Assembly (NCBI GenBank): GCA_013399855.1
Contig: VXAY01005810.1
Location: 1,451,383-1,515,382, forward strand
From: Oxyruncus cristatus
Lineage: Eukaryota; Chordata; Aves; Passeriformes; Cotingidae
Direction: 5' to 3'
Length of the DNA stretch: 64,000 nucleotides
Under the pieces are notes generated by a model. It had not been told where the DNA came from and did no database searches. It worked only from the letters and a program-made list of their open reading frames with translations. Below, one piece after another: positions 1 through 12,700 of this stretch (within the stretch, counting starts at the first letter, position 1; each line of letters begins with the position of its first letter). The position numbers and the translations under genes were made by a program.

Positions 1-143
1 GGGGTCTCAGCTGGAGTACGTGGGGTCCTGGGTGGGGTATGTGGGGTCTCGGGTGCGGTACCTGGAGTCACGGGTGGAGCGTGCAGGTCCCAGGAGGGGT
101 GTGTGGGGTCCTGGGTGGGATGTAGGGCTCCCAGGTGTGGTGT
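1..143. repeat. Degenerate 20-21 bp minisatellite at the window edge
   Basis: About seven tandem copies of a G-rich unit of the form gtggggtcctgggtggggtat, with starts near 20, 41, 62, 83, 103 and 124. Copies diverge from each other. The array probably continues to the left of the window. Confidence 0.75.
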
Positions 144-3100
144 GGGCAGTGCCGCCACGGTGGCTCTACGTTTTGCTGGAATTTATTGACATTTTGGGGA
201 CCTACCTGATCCCCTGGCGTGTCCAGGCTGGGGCAGGTGCACCCTGATTGCCATCGGGCTCTGCAGCCGCAATCTCAGATGTTGGGGCAGGAAGGGATTT
301 GGGGGTTCCACCAGTGGTGGGTGGGTGAGTGCGTGTCAGCAGCCACAGACATTCTTACTGTCACTGGGAAGGCCTGTGGGATGGAGCCTCAGTGGGGAGT
401 TCCCTTGTCCCCTCCATCCCACAAGGGCACCTCAGCAAGAGGAAGGACTGAGGAGAAAGTGTCAAAAGAGATGGCTTTGTGTCTCTGGAAAGGTTAGGAA
501 GCTGGATTTCACCACCTTAGCAGCCTTAGTAATTTTTTTTAATGTAGGCTCTTGCATGCTATTTATCTCTTGTCCTACTTCTAGGGAGGCTGAGGAAATT
601 CTGCATTTGACAGTTAAGTTCATTGAGTTGTCTTGGATATGTGAAGCCCATGGTTTTGTCAGTGTTACTGGGAATGTGAGGAGGGGAGGTCTGCTCTGGG
701 GTGACCTTCATCTGCAAGCACAGGTCCGGGTTATCCCCATCACCTGTCTGAGCCAGGCTGATGCTCTGTTTTGGGAAGAACCATCCAAGGGTGTGGAATA
801 CTTGGGAAGAGAAAAGCTGAGGTGGATGCACCTGCCTGTGCGTGCTGTGGGAAGGATGGGAGGCTGTCTCATGGGGCTTGTTTCCTCATGAATAAATCTG
901 AAATAATTCTTGCAAGGAGATGAAGCTCTGACAGCAGCACTGCCTGCTCAGTATTCTTGTAGTAAAATAACAAAAATGTTGTCAGTGGAATATAGGTTCT
1001 GCAAAATAAAAGGATTTTAAAAATCATCGTTTGCCATTGTTGGTATTTTGGTTTATTTGAGGATGAAGTCTGGAGGTAGAGAAAAAGTTCTGTTCTCTGT
1101 CTGTGTGGGTTCCTTCAATTTTTGTGCATTTCTGCCAGTCAAAGATACTCTGACAGTCTGTGTTGTGTTGATGGAGTTGTGCTGCTTGGGAATTAAGGGG
1201 TTTAAAAATCCACTTGTAGATGGGAAAATGTTCTGTGTGGTTTGGAGCTGTTACAGTGAAGTTGAGTATGGGAAAGGAGTTGCTTCTCCCCACGCTCCTG
1301 CGTTTTGTCTGAAGCTGTTGGTTGGTTGCTTTGGGATTTTTTGTGGGGTTTAAGCTCCATATTTAAAATACTCATCTAATAGGAGTTTACAGGTTGATAT
1401 TACTACTTTAAGAGGTCCGTTGTAGGGTGATGGCTTTGTTTTCCTTCTGTTTATTACATTTGTGCAGGGCATCACATCCATTCCTCGCTCCCCAGTCAGT
1501 CTGACTCAGGACGGTGCCTTTGCTGGCTCCCTCAGCGGTGAGAACCAGCTGCTTTACCTGCTGGCTCTGGGCACTTTTGCATCTCCAAAGAGGAGTTCAT
1601 TAATACCTTGCTGTTGCTTGGATGGGGTTTATGGACCTGCAGGTGTGGCTGGTGTTGGCAGTTGCGCAGCTGAATCCTGGAGTGAGACCCGTGCTGGGTC
1701 CCAGCGGCACGTACGGAGCTGTGCTGCTGGAGCTTGCTTTGCTACTTTGAACTAGCTCCTCTTCCACTGCCCTCTAATTAGCTGAGGGCTTTTTTGTTGA
1801 TTGTTTCTTTTTCTTTTTTTTTTTTTCAACGGAGACTTATAAATAAACCAGGAGCTCTGTGGAAAGGGATAAATATTTAATTGCTTGGCCTTTATTTGCT
1901 CCAGCAAGCAGTGGTACCTTGCTAGGCTTGTTCAGGTTATGTTAGGTTTGCTGATTTGGAAGAATTCTTGTTGACCAGGTTCTCTAGCAAGAATTCCCCA
2001 ACAAGAAGGGAAAACATGAAGCTTAGAATGCTTCTTCATACTTGTGAGCTTTTCAAAAATGACTTCTAATATTTCATCATTCTGAGTAAACTAAGAATGG
2101 TGTAGTTCAAGGTACCTAAAATTGCAGATCTGTCTTATGACAGAAGCTCTACACATCTCAACTTGTTTATGGGAGGGTATTGCCAAGGAGGCACTTTGTA
2201 CTTACCCTGAACACAGGCAAAATCCAACTGCTTCACTAACTCCAGCCTCAGAGTGGAGAAAACAGCCTCCAGGTTCAGTCATGGGGCCCTCTGTGGTTTC
2301 CAGCTGTTTATCTTCGTGCTGTTGATGTTGTGTGCTGGGGAGTGGATTACAGTGACCACTGGTCAGTGGAACAGACCTCGGCCGTGGTGTGAACTGAGCC
2401 CCGCTCGTGTTTGGGGCTGAGGTAACGTGAGTCTACGGGGTGCTTCAGAGGGAGAACCCCAAAGTGGGGGGGATTCCGGGTGGCAGGACTGGACCCGTTG
2501 GAAAGCACAGGTGTGTGTTAGTTGTGGAAGGAGAAATCAGCACATGGTGGTCAGGGCTGAAGAAGAAGCTTCAGGATGAAGGAGATCCTGCTAAGAGGAC
2601 AAAGTGAAGAGTGAATGGGTTGTCTTGGTGACCATGTGACCTGCTGTCTGTACAGTGGGTAGGTGCAATTTGCTCCTGTGGATAAATGCATAATTAAAAT
2701 TCCTTATTTTATCTTAGTGCTCATATTACACAGCTCTTTTATATTTATAAACCAGGTTGGCTTTCGGAACTTGTGCAGCCATTTCTGATGGCATTTTCTG
2801 CTGTTCTCTTAGGCAGTTCCTTTCACATCCACCCTCGGAACTGAGCATTGAATATCTATAAGTGTATTTCTTTTCCATGGTACTTTGAAGTAATAACTGC
2901 CTGGGACACTGAGTGAGGTTCTTGTTTGGGAAATTGCTGCTGACGTGGGTTTCTGCGAGTTGCTTGCAACTGAGAATTTTAAACTAGATCTTTCTGCTGT
3001 TTGGCAGCTGTTTTGAAAGCGAGGGATAGCAGTTTCCATTAGGATTTCAGTTGAAATCTTAATGGTTCTTCCTCCAGGTGCACCCGACCCTTGATACGGG

Positions 3101-3689
3101 AATGAATATTTTCTCCAAGGTGCTATTTTTGTTGTAATAGATAACTGAGAAAACAGAAACTCCAGTATGTTGTGATTCTTAGTGTAAAGGCAGAAGTGAT
3201 GGGTTCCACGGGTGGTTTCTCCCCTGAAAACTCCTCCCAGGCAGCTGAGAACTGTTGTCTGGTGCAGTCAGTGGTCCTGCTGAGTCAGACTCCTGCAGGA
3301 GATGCTTATTCATCCTGTTTTAGCCCACACCAGCAAACTGACCTGTTCCTAACCTGCGTGGGTGCCGAAACTCCTGGGGGTGATGTTGATGAGTCAAAGC
3401 CCTTTCAGTGCTGCTGGGTGGATAAGATCTATTTTTCCTGGCTTCCCAGCCTGGGGCAGTGCTGATGGTGCTGGTGGGACCCTCCAGTGCTTTGGGGGAT
3501 CCCGGTGAGTGAGGACTTCTTCCCTGGGGTGGGGTTGGGTTCTGTGAGACCTGCAGGAGCAGGGGAAGTGCTGACCAGACGTTGGGTGGCTCCTGGTGAT
3601 GGTGCTGACGTGCAAATCGAGGTAGATTTTCAACCATTTATATTTGCACTAAAATGACACTTTAACTTACTCTTGTTTTCCTCCCCCAG
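144..3689 (+). other. SYNRG intron upstream of e1; no exon seen
   Basis: No coding sequence supported on either strand. The human first exon encodes a Gly/Ala-rich N-terminus, and nothing like it is present, so the first exon and promoter lie to the left. The stretch holds a T-rich run at about 1807-1827 and ordinary unique sequence. Confidence 0.7.
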
Positions 3690-3730
3690 CTTCATGTTTC
3701 CTGTCGCAGGTGGCTTGGGCCCCCCTCAAG
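3690..3730 (+). CDS. SYNRG: SYNRG exon e1 in window (41 bp)
   Basis: The exon lies between acceptor ctcccccag and donor gtacgt. It begins with the last base of a codon and encodes FMFPVAGGLGPPQ plus the first base of a Gly codon. This matches the start of human exon 2 (FMFPVAGG). Entry is after two codon bases and exit after one. Confidence 0.9.
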
Positions 3731-6700
3731 GTACGTAACAACTTCACATTTTGAGCACAGAGTTCTATACTTTGTTTAGATGCATCTAACAGCTTAAACC
3801 AGTTCTGCAGGGATGCTCAGAACTGTGATTATTAACTGAACTCCTGTTCAATCCAAGCTGGTTTTCCCCTTGAATTCAGCTCTGGTAAACTGTCTGTTGA
3901 TAAAACTTCCTGTGTGTCATCAGAATCTAGATTAAAGGTCTAGGAAAACTACACCTCCCTTTTTAACCTGAATTTGCCTTTAAGATTTTTTTACGTTATT
4001 TTGAGCGTGGTATTTCACCTCTTTCTGCTTCATCTCCCAGCTGTGTATACCCACACTGTGTGGGTGTTGCAAGACCTGGTAAATATTTACAAAGCACAGC
4101 AAGACCCTGGGACAAGAGTCACAACCTGTGTGGAAAGTATTAATACAATAGGAGAGCCTCAGCCTTAAATTACCTTTGTTCTCATTCCTGATGCAGTCTG
4201 TTTGTTTAATTGGTGGAAAATTCAGAGAGACCTTCTGGGGAAAATGGAGAGTTTTCATATAAAAATCTCAGGGACTCATTTATGGATTATTCCTGCCTGT
4301 GTCACTCCCTCCTGGAGTGTTTTTGCGTGTGATGGTCAGTTGTGCACACTTATAATTATCTCATGGTGTGCTGGTAACAAATGTGTGTTGTCTCCCAAGA
4401 TAGGAAAATACTGAACCATAATCCACTTGGCTTTATTCAGTGAGTTAATGCATTCTAGCTTGATTTGTCCAATTTTGCAGAAGTTTAGCTTTTACTGTTA
4501 CCATTCTAATATATGTGGTGGGCTAATTAACCTGCAGTGGACTAATTAACCTGCAGACAAGTTATCCAGCCAAGTCAGAATGTGAAGCTGCCTTGTGCAA
4601 GGGTGACTTTATTTCACAAGATTTATCTTCAAAAGCTGCCAGTTTGTAAGTTTTCCCTTTCAAGAGAAATGGGAATTATCAGCACCAGTCAACCTGGTTA
4701 ATTAAATCTTGTTAATTGGAAATGACCCTTCCAAAAATCACATGGGAAGAAGCCCACAGAGAATCCTTAGGATGGTGGGAGAATTCATCAGCTTAGTTAC
4801 TGTGAAAGCCCTGTAATATTTTTCTCTGCAGACTGACCAGTATCTAAACTAAGGAAATTCTCTGGCTGCCTGCAGTGTAGTAAATTTTATTCTTTTTATT
4901 TTTAAGCAGTCCAGCAAGACTCAGAGTTTTTTCCTTTCCTTTGCTGGTCTAGTAAACAGAAAAACTGAAAAGCATGTCAGGGAGGCAGGGAAGGGGTGGG
5001 GGGAAAGCTTTAACACTGGCTGGACTCTCACCTTGTTTCATGTTTCATTACAGGCATGATTCCTATGCAACAGCAAGGATTTCCAATGGTTCCTGTCATG
5101 CAGACCAATATGCCAGGGATGATGGGAATGAATTATGGTTCTCAGATGCCTCCTGGACCCATGACCATGCAGGTGCCTGGCAATGAAATGTGGACTGAAA
5201 TCAGTCACAGACTGGTTTGAGCTGGAAGGGACCCTAAAGATCATCCTGTTATCCCCCTTCCTTGGGCAGGGACACCTCCCACTAGCCCAGGTTGCTCCAA
5301 GCCCTGTCCAAGCTGGCCTTGGACACTTCAGGGATGGGGCAGCCACAGCTTCTCTGGGCAAGCTGTGCCAGGGCCTCCCTGCCCTCACAGGGAGGAATTT
5401 GTTCCTAATATCCCATCTAAACCTACTCTCTGCCAGTTTAAGGCCATTTCCCCTTGTCCTATCACCACATGCCCTTGTGAAAAGTCCCTCTCCAAAAAAA
5501 AATGGGATGCCTTGGTGCTTGGCTGAGGGGTGACAGCTGATGCCATGGTCCTCTCATAACTGCAATGGGGTGAGGGTTGGAACTTGGCTGGAAACTGAAG
5601 CTTGGGTGTTAGTGTGTCGTGGGACATCCTGTTCTGGAGTATTCCCTTTGAATGTATTCCTGATGAGTTAGAGATTTCTCCAGGTTCCCTCGGGATCTGC
5701 ACAGAGAGTGGGGGAGTTTGGCAGAGATTACTCACTGTTGTAGAGTTGAGAGAGATGAGGGTGTAGTGCAAGGACAGCATCAGTAGTATTTAAGGTAACT
5801 GGAAGGTTTTAGCCCACTCAGAGATGTCAGAATCTGAACTTTGATGTCACTGTGTATGTTGTGACACCCGAGTGTGATCAGAGAAGCCTGGTCTGAGCAG
5901 GGAAGGAAACAAAAGCACCAGCAATGTGTTGAAAAGCTCCCAGATGCCACCTACACCCAGGTGGAGTTAGTAATGGTAGGGAATTGTTCAGTAACCGGTA
6001 TTCAAACCTCCCACAGTGGATCTCTCCTGTCTTTTAATTTTCCTTCGTGCTTTTTCTTCTTTTCTTTGGCTTGGTGCTGTGTCATGTAGTATTTTACATG
6101 AGACCTTTGTAAGCTGCTGAGGAATGACTGTGTGCACAGCCTGATGGATCATGACCACTTCACTGAATTGTTTCATCCCTTTGTAACTCAAATGCTGCAG
6201 TTAATAGAATTTAATCTCCTGAGTGTAGGGGACAAATCGTAAACTTTATTTTTAAGTACCTTGTTCTAGGGAGAAGGAATCTCTTCAATGTGCTCACGTG
6301 ACTGGTTTTCCCATTTATCCAACTTCCTGTTTCAGTCTCATTCTTCTTTTTCCTTGAAGTAACTTTGTCTTTAGTGCTGCTTTTGCTAATTGAGGAATAA
6401 GAATGAAATATGAGCAGCTAATACTGTGTTTTCTCTCTTGTAATCCTTTGTTTTCTATTCAGTACCATATGTGCTTATGTACAAATTTGCGATTTGCTGA
6501 AATTTAGTGTTTTGGCGTGGCTTTGTAGCCAAACTGCTGTGTCACAAACTGAATTTATTGTGTTTTGCCATCTCCTTGCACTCCCTTTCCACCCCCACCT
6601 GAAATTTATTACCTTATTTTTCTGAAATTTATGGTAGGAAGATGTTTTTATGAGAGCTGGTCTAAAAATAATAAACAACTTTTGTTTTCTCCTTAACGTG

Positions 6701-9700
6701 TTCTGAAACCAAATACACAAAATGAATGGTAAGAAAAGTAAATTATTTTCTGTCTTTTTCTGTCTTAGGTAGCTTTGCTGCTCTAAATGTCCCAGAATAT
6801 ATTTCCCAGTGAATGTTTCTGATACAGTTTATTGAGACAAGGTTCCTCTCAGCTCTTGTCATATATTGTCTCCCTCCCTTGGTTCCCTGGATAAGCTATG
6901 TTTGGGAAACGACTCGACCATGTTTTCCAGCACCCATGGTTGGTAGGAGTGTGCCGTCCAGCAGGCAGTTTAAAAGTATTATGAAATCACTTAGAAGAGG
7001 AAACAAAAGTCCCAAGAAAACCCCCAAGTGTGCTACCGAATGCTGTAGGATGGCTGTATCCTTCCTGCTCTTGGGGTAGGTTGTATGGATTTGAAGTCCT
7101 GATTTTTGGCCATCCTGTCTTCCCAAATCCTGTAAGGGCTGTAACTCCTTATGGAGGGGAAGAGTGCCATCTACTGAGGGACCAGTGCCTGGTTCAGGGC
7201 AGCTGCTCCGTGCTCACACTGCACTCAGCCAGCTCTTCTTCGTGCTCTGAATTTTGTTTGCTCGGCCCAGTTTGCAGTTTCCCAGGGTTTGGCTTTTTTC
7301 TATGAAAAAGCCAAAACTCTTGGATTTGAAAAAAAAAAAAAAATCCATTGAGGTTGTATTACTTCTGCTGTTGCAGGGTGGGATGCCCTTGGGGCCGATG
7401 CCAGCGGCCGGAATGCCGTACATGGGACAGGCATCTTTCCTGGGAATGCGCCCGGCCGCCCCCCAGTACACCCCGGACATGCAGAAGCAGTTTGCAGAGG
7501 AACAGCAGTAAGTGGCATTTACTGACCCGTGGGAAATCTGTCTTGGTTAAGGGGAAGATGTAGTTTCTCTAGAGCGGTGTCCGTTTAGGGCTGTGGAATA
7601 TTGTTGAACATTCCATAGCCTTTGGAAGTAGAAACTTGCCATGTAAATTGTCGTACAAATTATTTTTAGATTTTTTTTAAAAAGTCATTCTCCCTCAGGA
7701 AGCGGTTTGAGCACCAGCAGAAATTCTTAGAAGAAGAAAGAAAGCGGCGGCAGTTTGAAGAGCAGAAACAAAAGCTGAGACTCCTGAGCAGTGTGAAACC
7801 GAAGGTACATCCTGATAATAACTGGAATATTACCCTCTACAGGCCTTTTTTTAAATGGCTTTTAGTGGGATGGTCTCTTTCAAGAAGCAAATCAGTGGGG
7901 AACTTACATGGGACACCAGATTACATTTTGGAAAGCATCTGGAGGAGTCAGTCCTTTGCACACTCCTGGTGTAATGCAAACAAAGTCTGGTGTTGAAAAT
8001 GAAATCAGCTTTTGGAAAATTAAACCAACCTGGTGTGTAGCATTTGGGAACAGATTGAGTTTCTAGAAAAGAGAATGTTTGGTTATGTGTTTGTTAACTT
8101 TGTCCAAAGGTCTCTTGCAATAAGCCTGAAGGTTCTTACCTGAAAAAAACCAGGCAGCTGAGTAAGGTTTATATTGTTCTTGTGCATAAAGCTTTGTCTA
8201 GAGACTGAGAAACACTCTGGTGGTGTAGTCTGTAAAATAAATGCTTTCTAAATCTGGGAGTTAGTGTTGTTATGCTTCAGGAGAGCAGTGCTGGAAAAGA
8301 AGGGCTTGATCTAACAGCAAACATTGCTAATTCCAGTACTGAAGAAATGGGGTTTTGATATAAAACTGAGCAGTTTTGTGAATTTTTCAAAATGTTTTCT
8401 GTGGTGTTTCAGACAGGTGAAAAAAGTAGAGATGATGCCTTGGAAGCCATTAAAGGAAATTTAGATGGTTTTTCTAGAGATGCTAAAATGCACCCAACAC
8501 CAGCATCACATCCAAAAAAGCCAGGTTTGTAATTTTCCTCATCTTCCAACTGAAAATAAAACTCCAACGTTTGAAATCCTCAGCAGGGGGAACTAATTCC
8601 AAAAAGTATTTTGATTCAGTAGTACAAAGTGAGTGGATTAACTGTTTGGTAAAATCAAGTGCCGTTCTAGTAATTGTTGGCTTGCTCAGGGTATGAGGGT
8701 GAAATATTAGATATCAGCCTTTATTAAAAGACTTGAAATCTTTAAAAGAAAGCTTAATGTGCTTTGCTTAATGTGAAACATCAAGGAAATTGATAATGCA
8801 TTCTTTTCTACTCAAAGCATTAATTAATGTTTTGCAGAGAGCTTTTGAAGATGAGAAGTGCTGTTTGAGTGCTAAGAATGCTCAAAACGCTGTATAAAGA
8901 CTCGAGTGGGGTGTCACAGCTGACTGGGGGGTCGTTGAGCATGGTCAGACCAAGCCTCTGTTCTCAGTAATTACACTTGGAACAATTGCTACCAAAGATT
9001 TCTTATGGGCTGTAGGATATACTTTTCAGTGTCTAGGCTGAAACAAAGCTTATCTAGACAAGCTTTTTCCTCTATAAAACCTTTATCTCTGCTGTGGATT
9101 CACCCTTTGATAATTTTGAAGTTACAGGTGGTCTCTGACAACTTCCCCTTGTCTGTAGATTTGCCTGTCCTACACCAGTTTTGTTAAAATGGGTAACACT
9201 GGAAGGGATCAAGCAGAAAATTGTCTACATGAGCAGACATTTCCTTTGTATCTTATGATATATTACCGAGTTTCTGTGGGTAAAACATTCCTTTGAGGGA
9301 GAATGTCCCCCTGTGCAGACCCCATTATGTCCAGTTTGAAATATTACCTCTGGATTTGTTTTAACCCTGTCTGTTTAAAACAAAGAGTACTTTCACAGCC
9401 AGCGTTAAGAGCCAAGTTTCAAAACGTTCATATCCTAAAAGCCTGGGAGAGAAGATGCCTGGTTGGAAGTGGCTGCTCGGTTTTACCTTGTGTTTGTTAC
9501 GCAGATGATAACAACCTTCACATCTCTCACAAAACTCATCCAGCGCTGTTTCCCCTCGCCCATTTGGTGTGTCTTCCCAGTGTTTGCCACTTTTACCACC
9601 TTCCCACCCACAAAGCTTTTCCCTCATCACTTTGCATTGTGTGTTCGTTCCATTTACAGATCATCCCACACCATCCCATCCCGCTGTATCTGTTTCCCAT

Positions 9701-12700
9701 TCTGCTTTTCCCGATGATGAAGAATTTAGTGACTTTATACAAGGGCCTGTTGAAATCCCCAAACTGGTGCCTCAACCCACCTCTCAGCCTTTCCAGCCTT
9801 TCCATCCTGCCACTGAGGCTGGGCAGTTGCTTTCAGAAAAGGCTGTGCTCCAACCTCTCCCTCCACCCCAGACTCCAGTGTTATCTACCCTGCATGGTAC
9901 AACTGGGCAAGTTCCTTATTTTCCTACCTCTGCATCTTCGCCCAGTAAAAAAACAGGTAACTCATATCTTTTTTTTACATGTCACCATCTGAGCTGCACA
10001 CAGTCTTTACGTATTTTGTTGGGATTTTCTTTAGCCTGTCTGGAAGAAGTAATATGTAGGCAATTAATAGAAACCTGCTGATCCATGGGAAAAGGTGATT
10101 TCAGTCCCCTTCTTCCTTCCCTTGGAGCTGTGCTGTAAAGGCAAGTCACATGTAGATCCAAATATTTGTAAACACACAGATTCCTGATCTTAGGTGAATT
10201 ACATCTTGTGTTCTAGCATCTTCCTTACATCTGTGTGGTAGGAAAAGACACAGTGGAGATAGTGGTATAAAAAAATCACTGCTATGCTGCTGTGGAGCAC
10301 TTGTGTGCTTCCTCCCTTGGAGGCTGAAGGGATGTTGGTGAGATGAACATGAAGAATTTTGGAGATGTAAGTAAGTATTGGGCACTTCTGCTACTGATTA
10401 TGCAACAGTAATCCTACTGCAGGGAATAGTTTCATGTCTTCCTTCTCCTTGTTGCCTTCTTTTTTTGTTGAATTTGTTGTGTGTGTGGTAGGTAAGGGGC
10501 AGAATGGGGCTACGGGAGTGTTTGAAGAGAGTGGTGCCATTGGTCTGAGCTGGGACAAACCCTCATCTCTAACATATCAGTGGTGCCAAAAGTACTTTTC
10601 CTTTGAAAAGTATGGATTTGCCATCTGGGGGGGTTAATAACAAAGTATAAATAATTCCTCCTGCTGTTTATTCAGGCTCTTCCTTGGAGGAGAAAGTCTT
10701 AGCTAATGGCTCAAATGAATCTGAACAAGAGCAAAGCAAACCTAAACCGTCCGAAGTTGGGCACAAAGCCTCGGCTGCAGGCCAAGCTCATCCCAGTCTA
10801 ACCAGCAGTGACTGGGATGTTGTAGGTGGACAGGAAACTGGTGCCACTGCTGCAGAAGTGCACAAGGCTTCAGAACAAAACAGAGCAGTTGAAGAGCGTG
10901 GTGAGCAATCGAAACATTTGACAGAATTTCAGTCTAATGAGACGCTGCTTGATCGCTAACGCTCAGCTCACTAATTCCAAGGCCAACCCTGCCTAATTTT
11001 GCTCTGAACGCCTGCTTGAATAATGTGTCAGTGCCTCCTGCTCCTTGCTCAAAGTGTAACTGCCATGATTTTTGCTCTGAACTTTCTCCACGTCGGTTTA
11101 TTGCTCTAATCACCTTTAACACGTTGTTTAATCAGGTTTGCTGCTTTAAAGTATTCTGTCCTTCTTTGGGTCAATAAAAAGATGTGCTCTCTAAAGGTTA
11201 TGATTTTTTAAGTATTTAAGGAATTGGTCAATGTCATAGGTGGGTTTTAATCTTATGACCTTCAGGGGTTAAGATCTTGTTAGGTTAAAACTCTTAGGTA
11301 GTTAATACTTGTTTCCCAGACAATTTGCTGCTCATATCTGTTGTGTCTGAAACTGTCTGGGCTTTAGGGCTGAAAATTTAAAAGCTGGACTAGATGAAAA
11401 CTAGAATAGTTTCCAGTGTTGTTGAGGAGGAGCTCAAGTACTTTGTGAGGAACAGGCGTTTATTCTGCATTATCATGTAACTACAAGTGGCAGACCTGTC
11501 ACCTGGGTGTCATCAAGGTTTTGAGCAAGGCTTTCCTATCTATCACCTAAATATGCCTGAGAATTCCTTGTCACTTACTTGATCTTTAGGAGGTTGAATT
11601 TTATCAGAGAGATTCAGGGATGGGAAGCAAGAGTTGGCAGGATAAAGAAGAGTATGGAAGAGGGGTTAAAGCTGAAGAATAATGACACCTGAGGAGGTAG
11701 CAAATTTATTTTACTTGGCTGGTGAAATTGAAGGAATTGCTTACATTAAAATGTGCTTGGAGGTGTGGGATGATTAGAAATTATACTGCAGTCAAGAGGG
11801 AATCCATGTGGAAGATGAGGAGATGTAAGGGCACTGGGAAAGACAATGAAATCTGAAATTACTCTGATTTTTGTCAGAGCACCATCCAAGATGAGCATAA
11901 AATCTGCTGAGGGAGACTTGAGGTGAAGAGTCCAGACAGTGGAGAAGGAAATAAGCAATGTTCAGGGAGTGACGTGTGGCAGATGAGGTTATGAAAGCCG
12001 ATAGTAGTGAAGGGCGCCGTGGTATCCTCTGGAGCTGAAGACTAGGAGCAATGGATATGTGGAATGCGATCTTGCTGAGGTTCAGTCTGAGAGGCTGTTT
12101 GTGGATTTCCCGGGTGAGGATGTTCTGGTGGAACACTGTGGTTCTCATGGTAGGTATGGATTTATTTACTCCACAATTAGCCCTAAGAGCAGGTAGTTGA
12201 TGAGAAGCTAAATGTGATATGACACAGAACTGCTGCTGTGAAATGGTAAGACAGTGAGACTTGTGCTTCTGTGCAACTGGACGTTAAGAGGGAGGCATGT
12301 AAGGAGCTCCTGATTTCATTACATCTATAACTGGTTTCCTCTGTTACTGCCAAATCATTCTAGTAATTATTTTGAAATACGTATTCCCGCAGTATCTGTT
12401 TTTCCTCTGAGCACAGTGAAATCTTTGCCTGAAATGCTGAGTGATGCTGACCAGCCATGGTCTGTTCTCTGAGATCATCATACTCTGTATATCCTAATGC
12501 AACTGGTTTTCTTTTTCTTACTGATTGGAATGCATTTAGGAGTTGGAGTGTTCCCTTCCCAGGACCCAATTCAGCAAATGATGCCTCCTTGGATTTACAA
12601 CGACAGCTTGGTCCCAGGTAAACAAGACATGGGGCATTTAGCCAGGTGGGAGGTGTGAGGGGTGCATGTACCTGTGCTTGTGTGGCCATCTGTTGATCAG

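Noticed and set aside
144..3689. Search for the SYNRG first exon
   Set aside because: No Gly/Ala-rich start followed by a donor in the required phase was found, so it is taken to lie left of the window.
9303..9992. Open frame of 229 codons in SYNRG
   Set aside because: Overlaps the true e6 frame in a different frame. The correct frame carries the conserved PDDEEFSDF motif.
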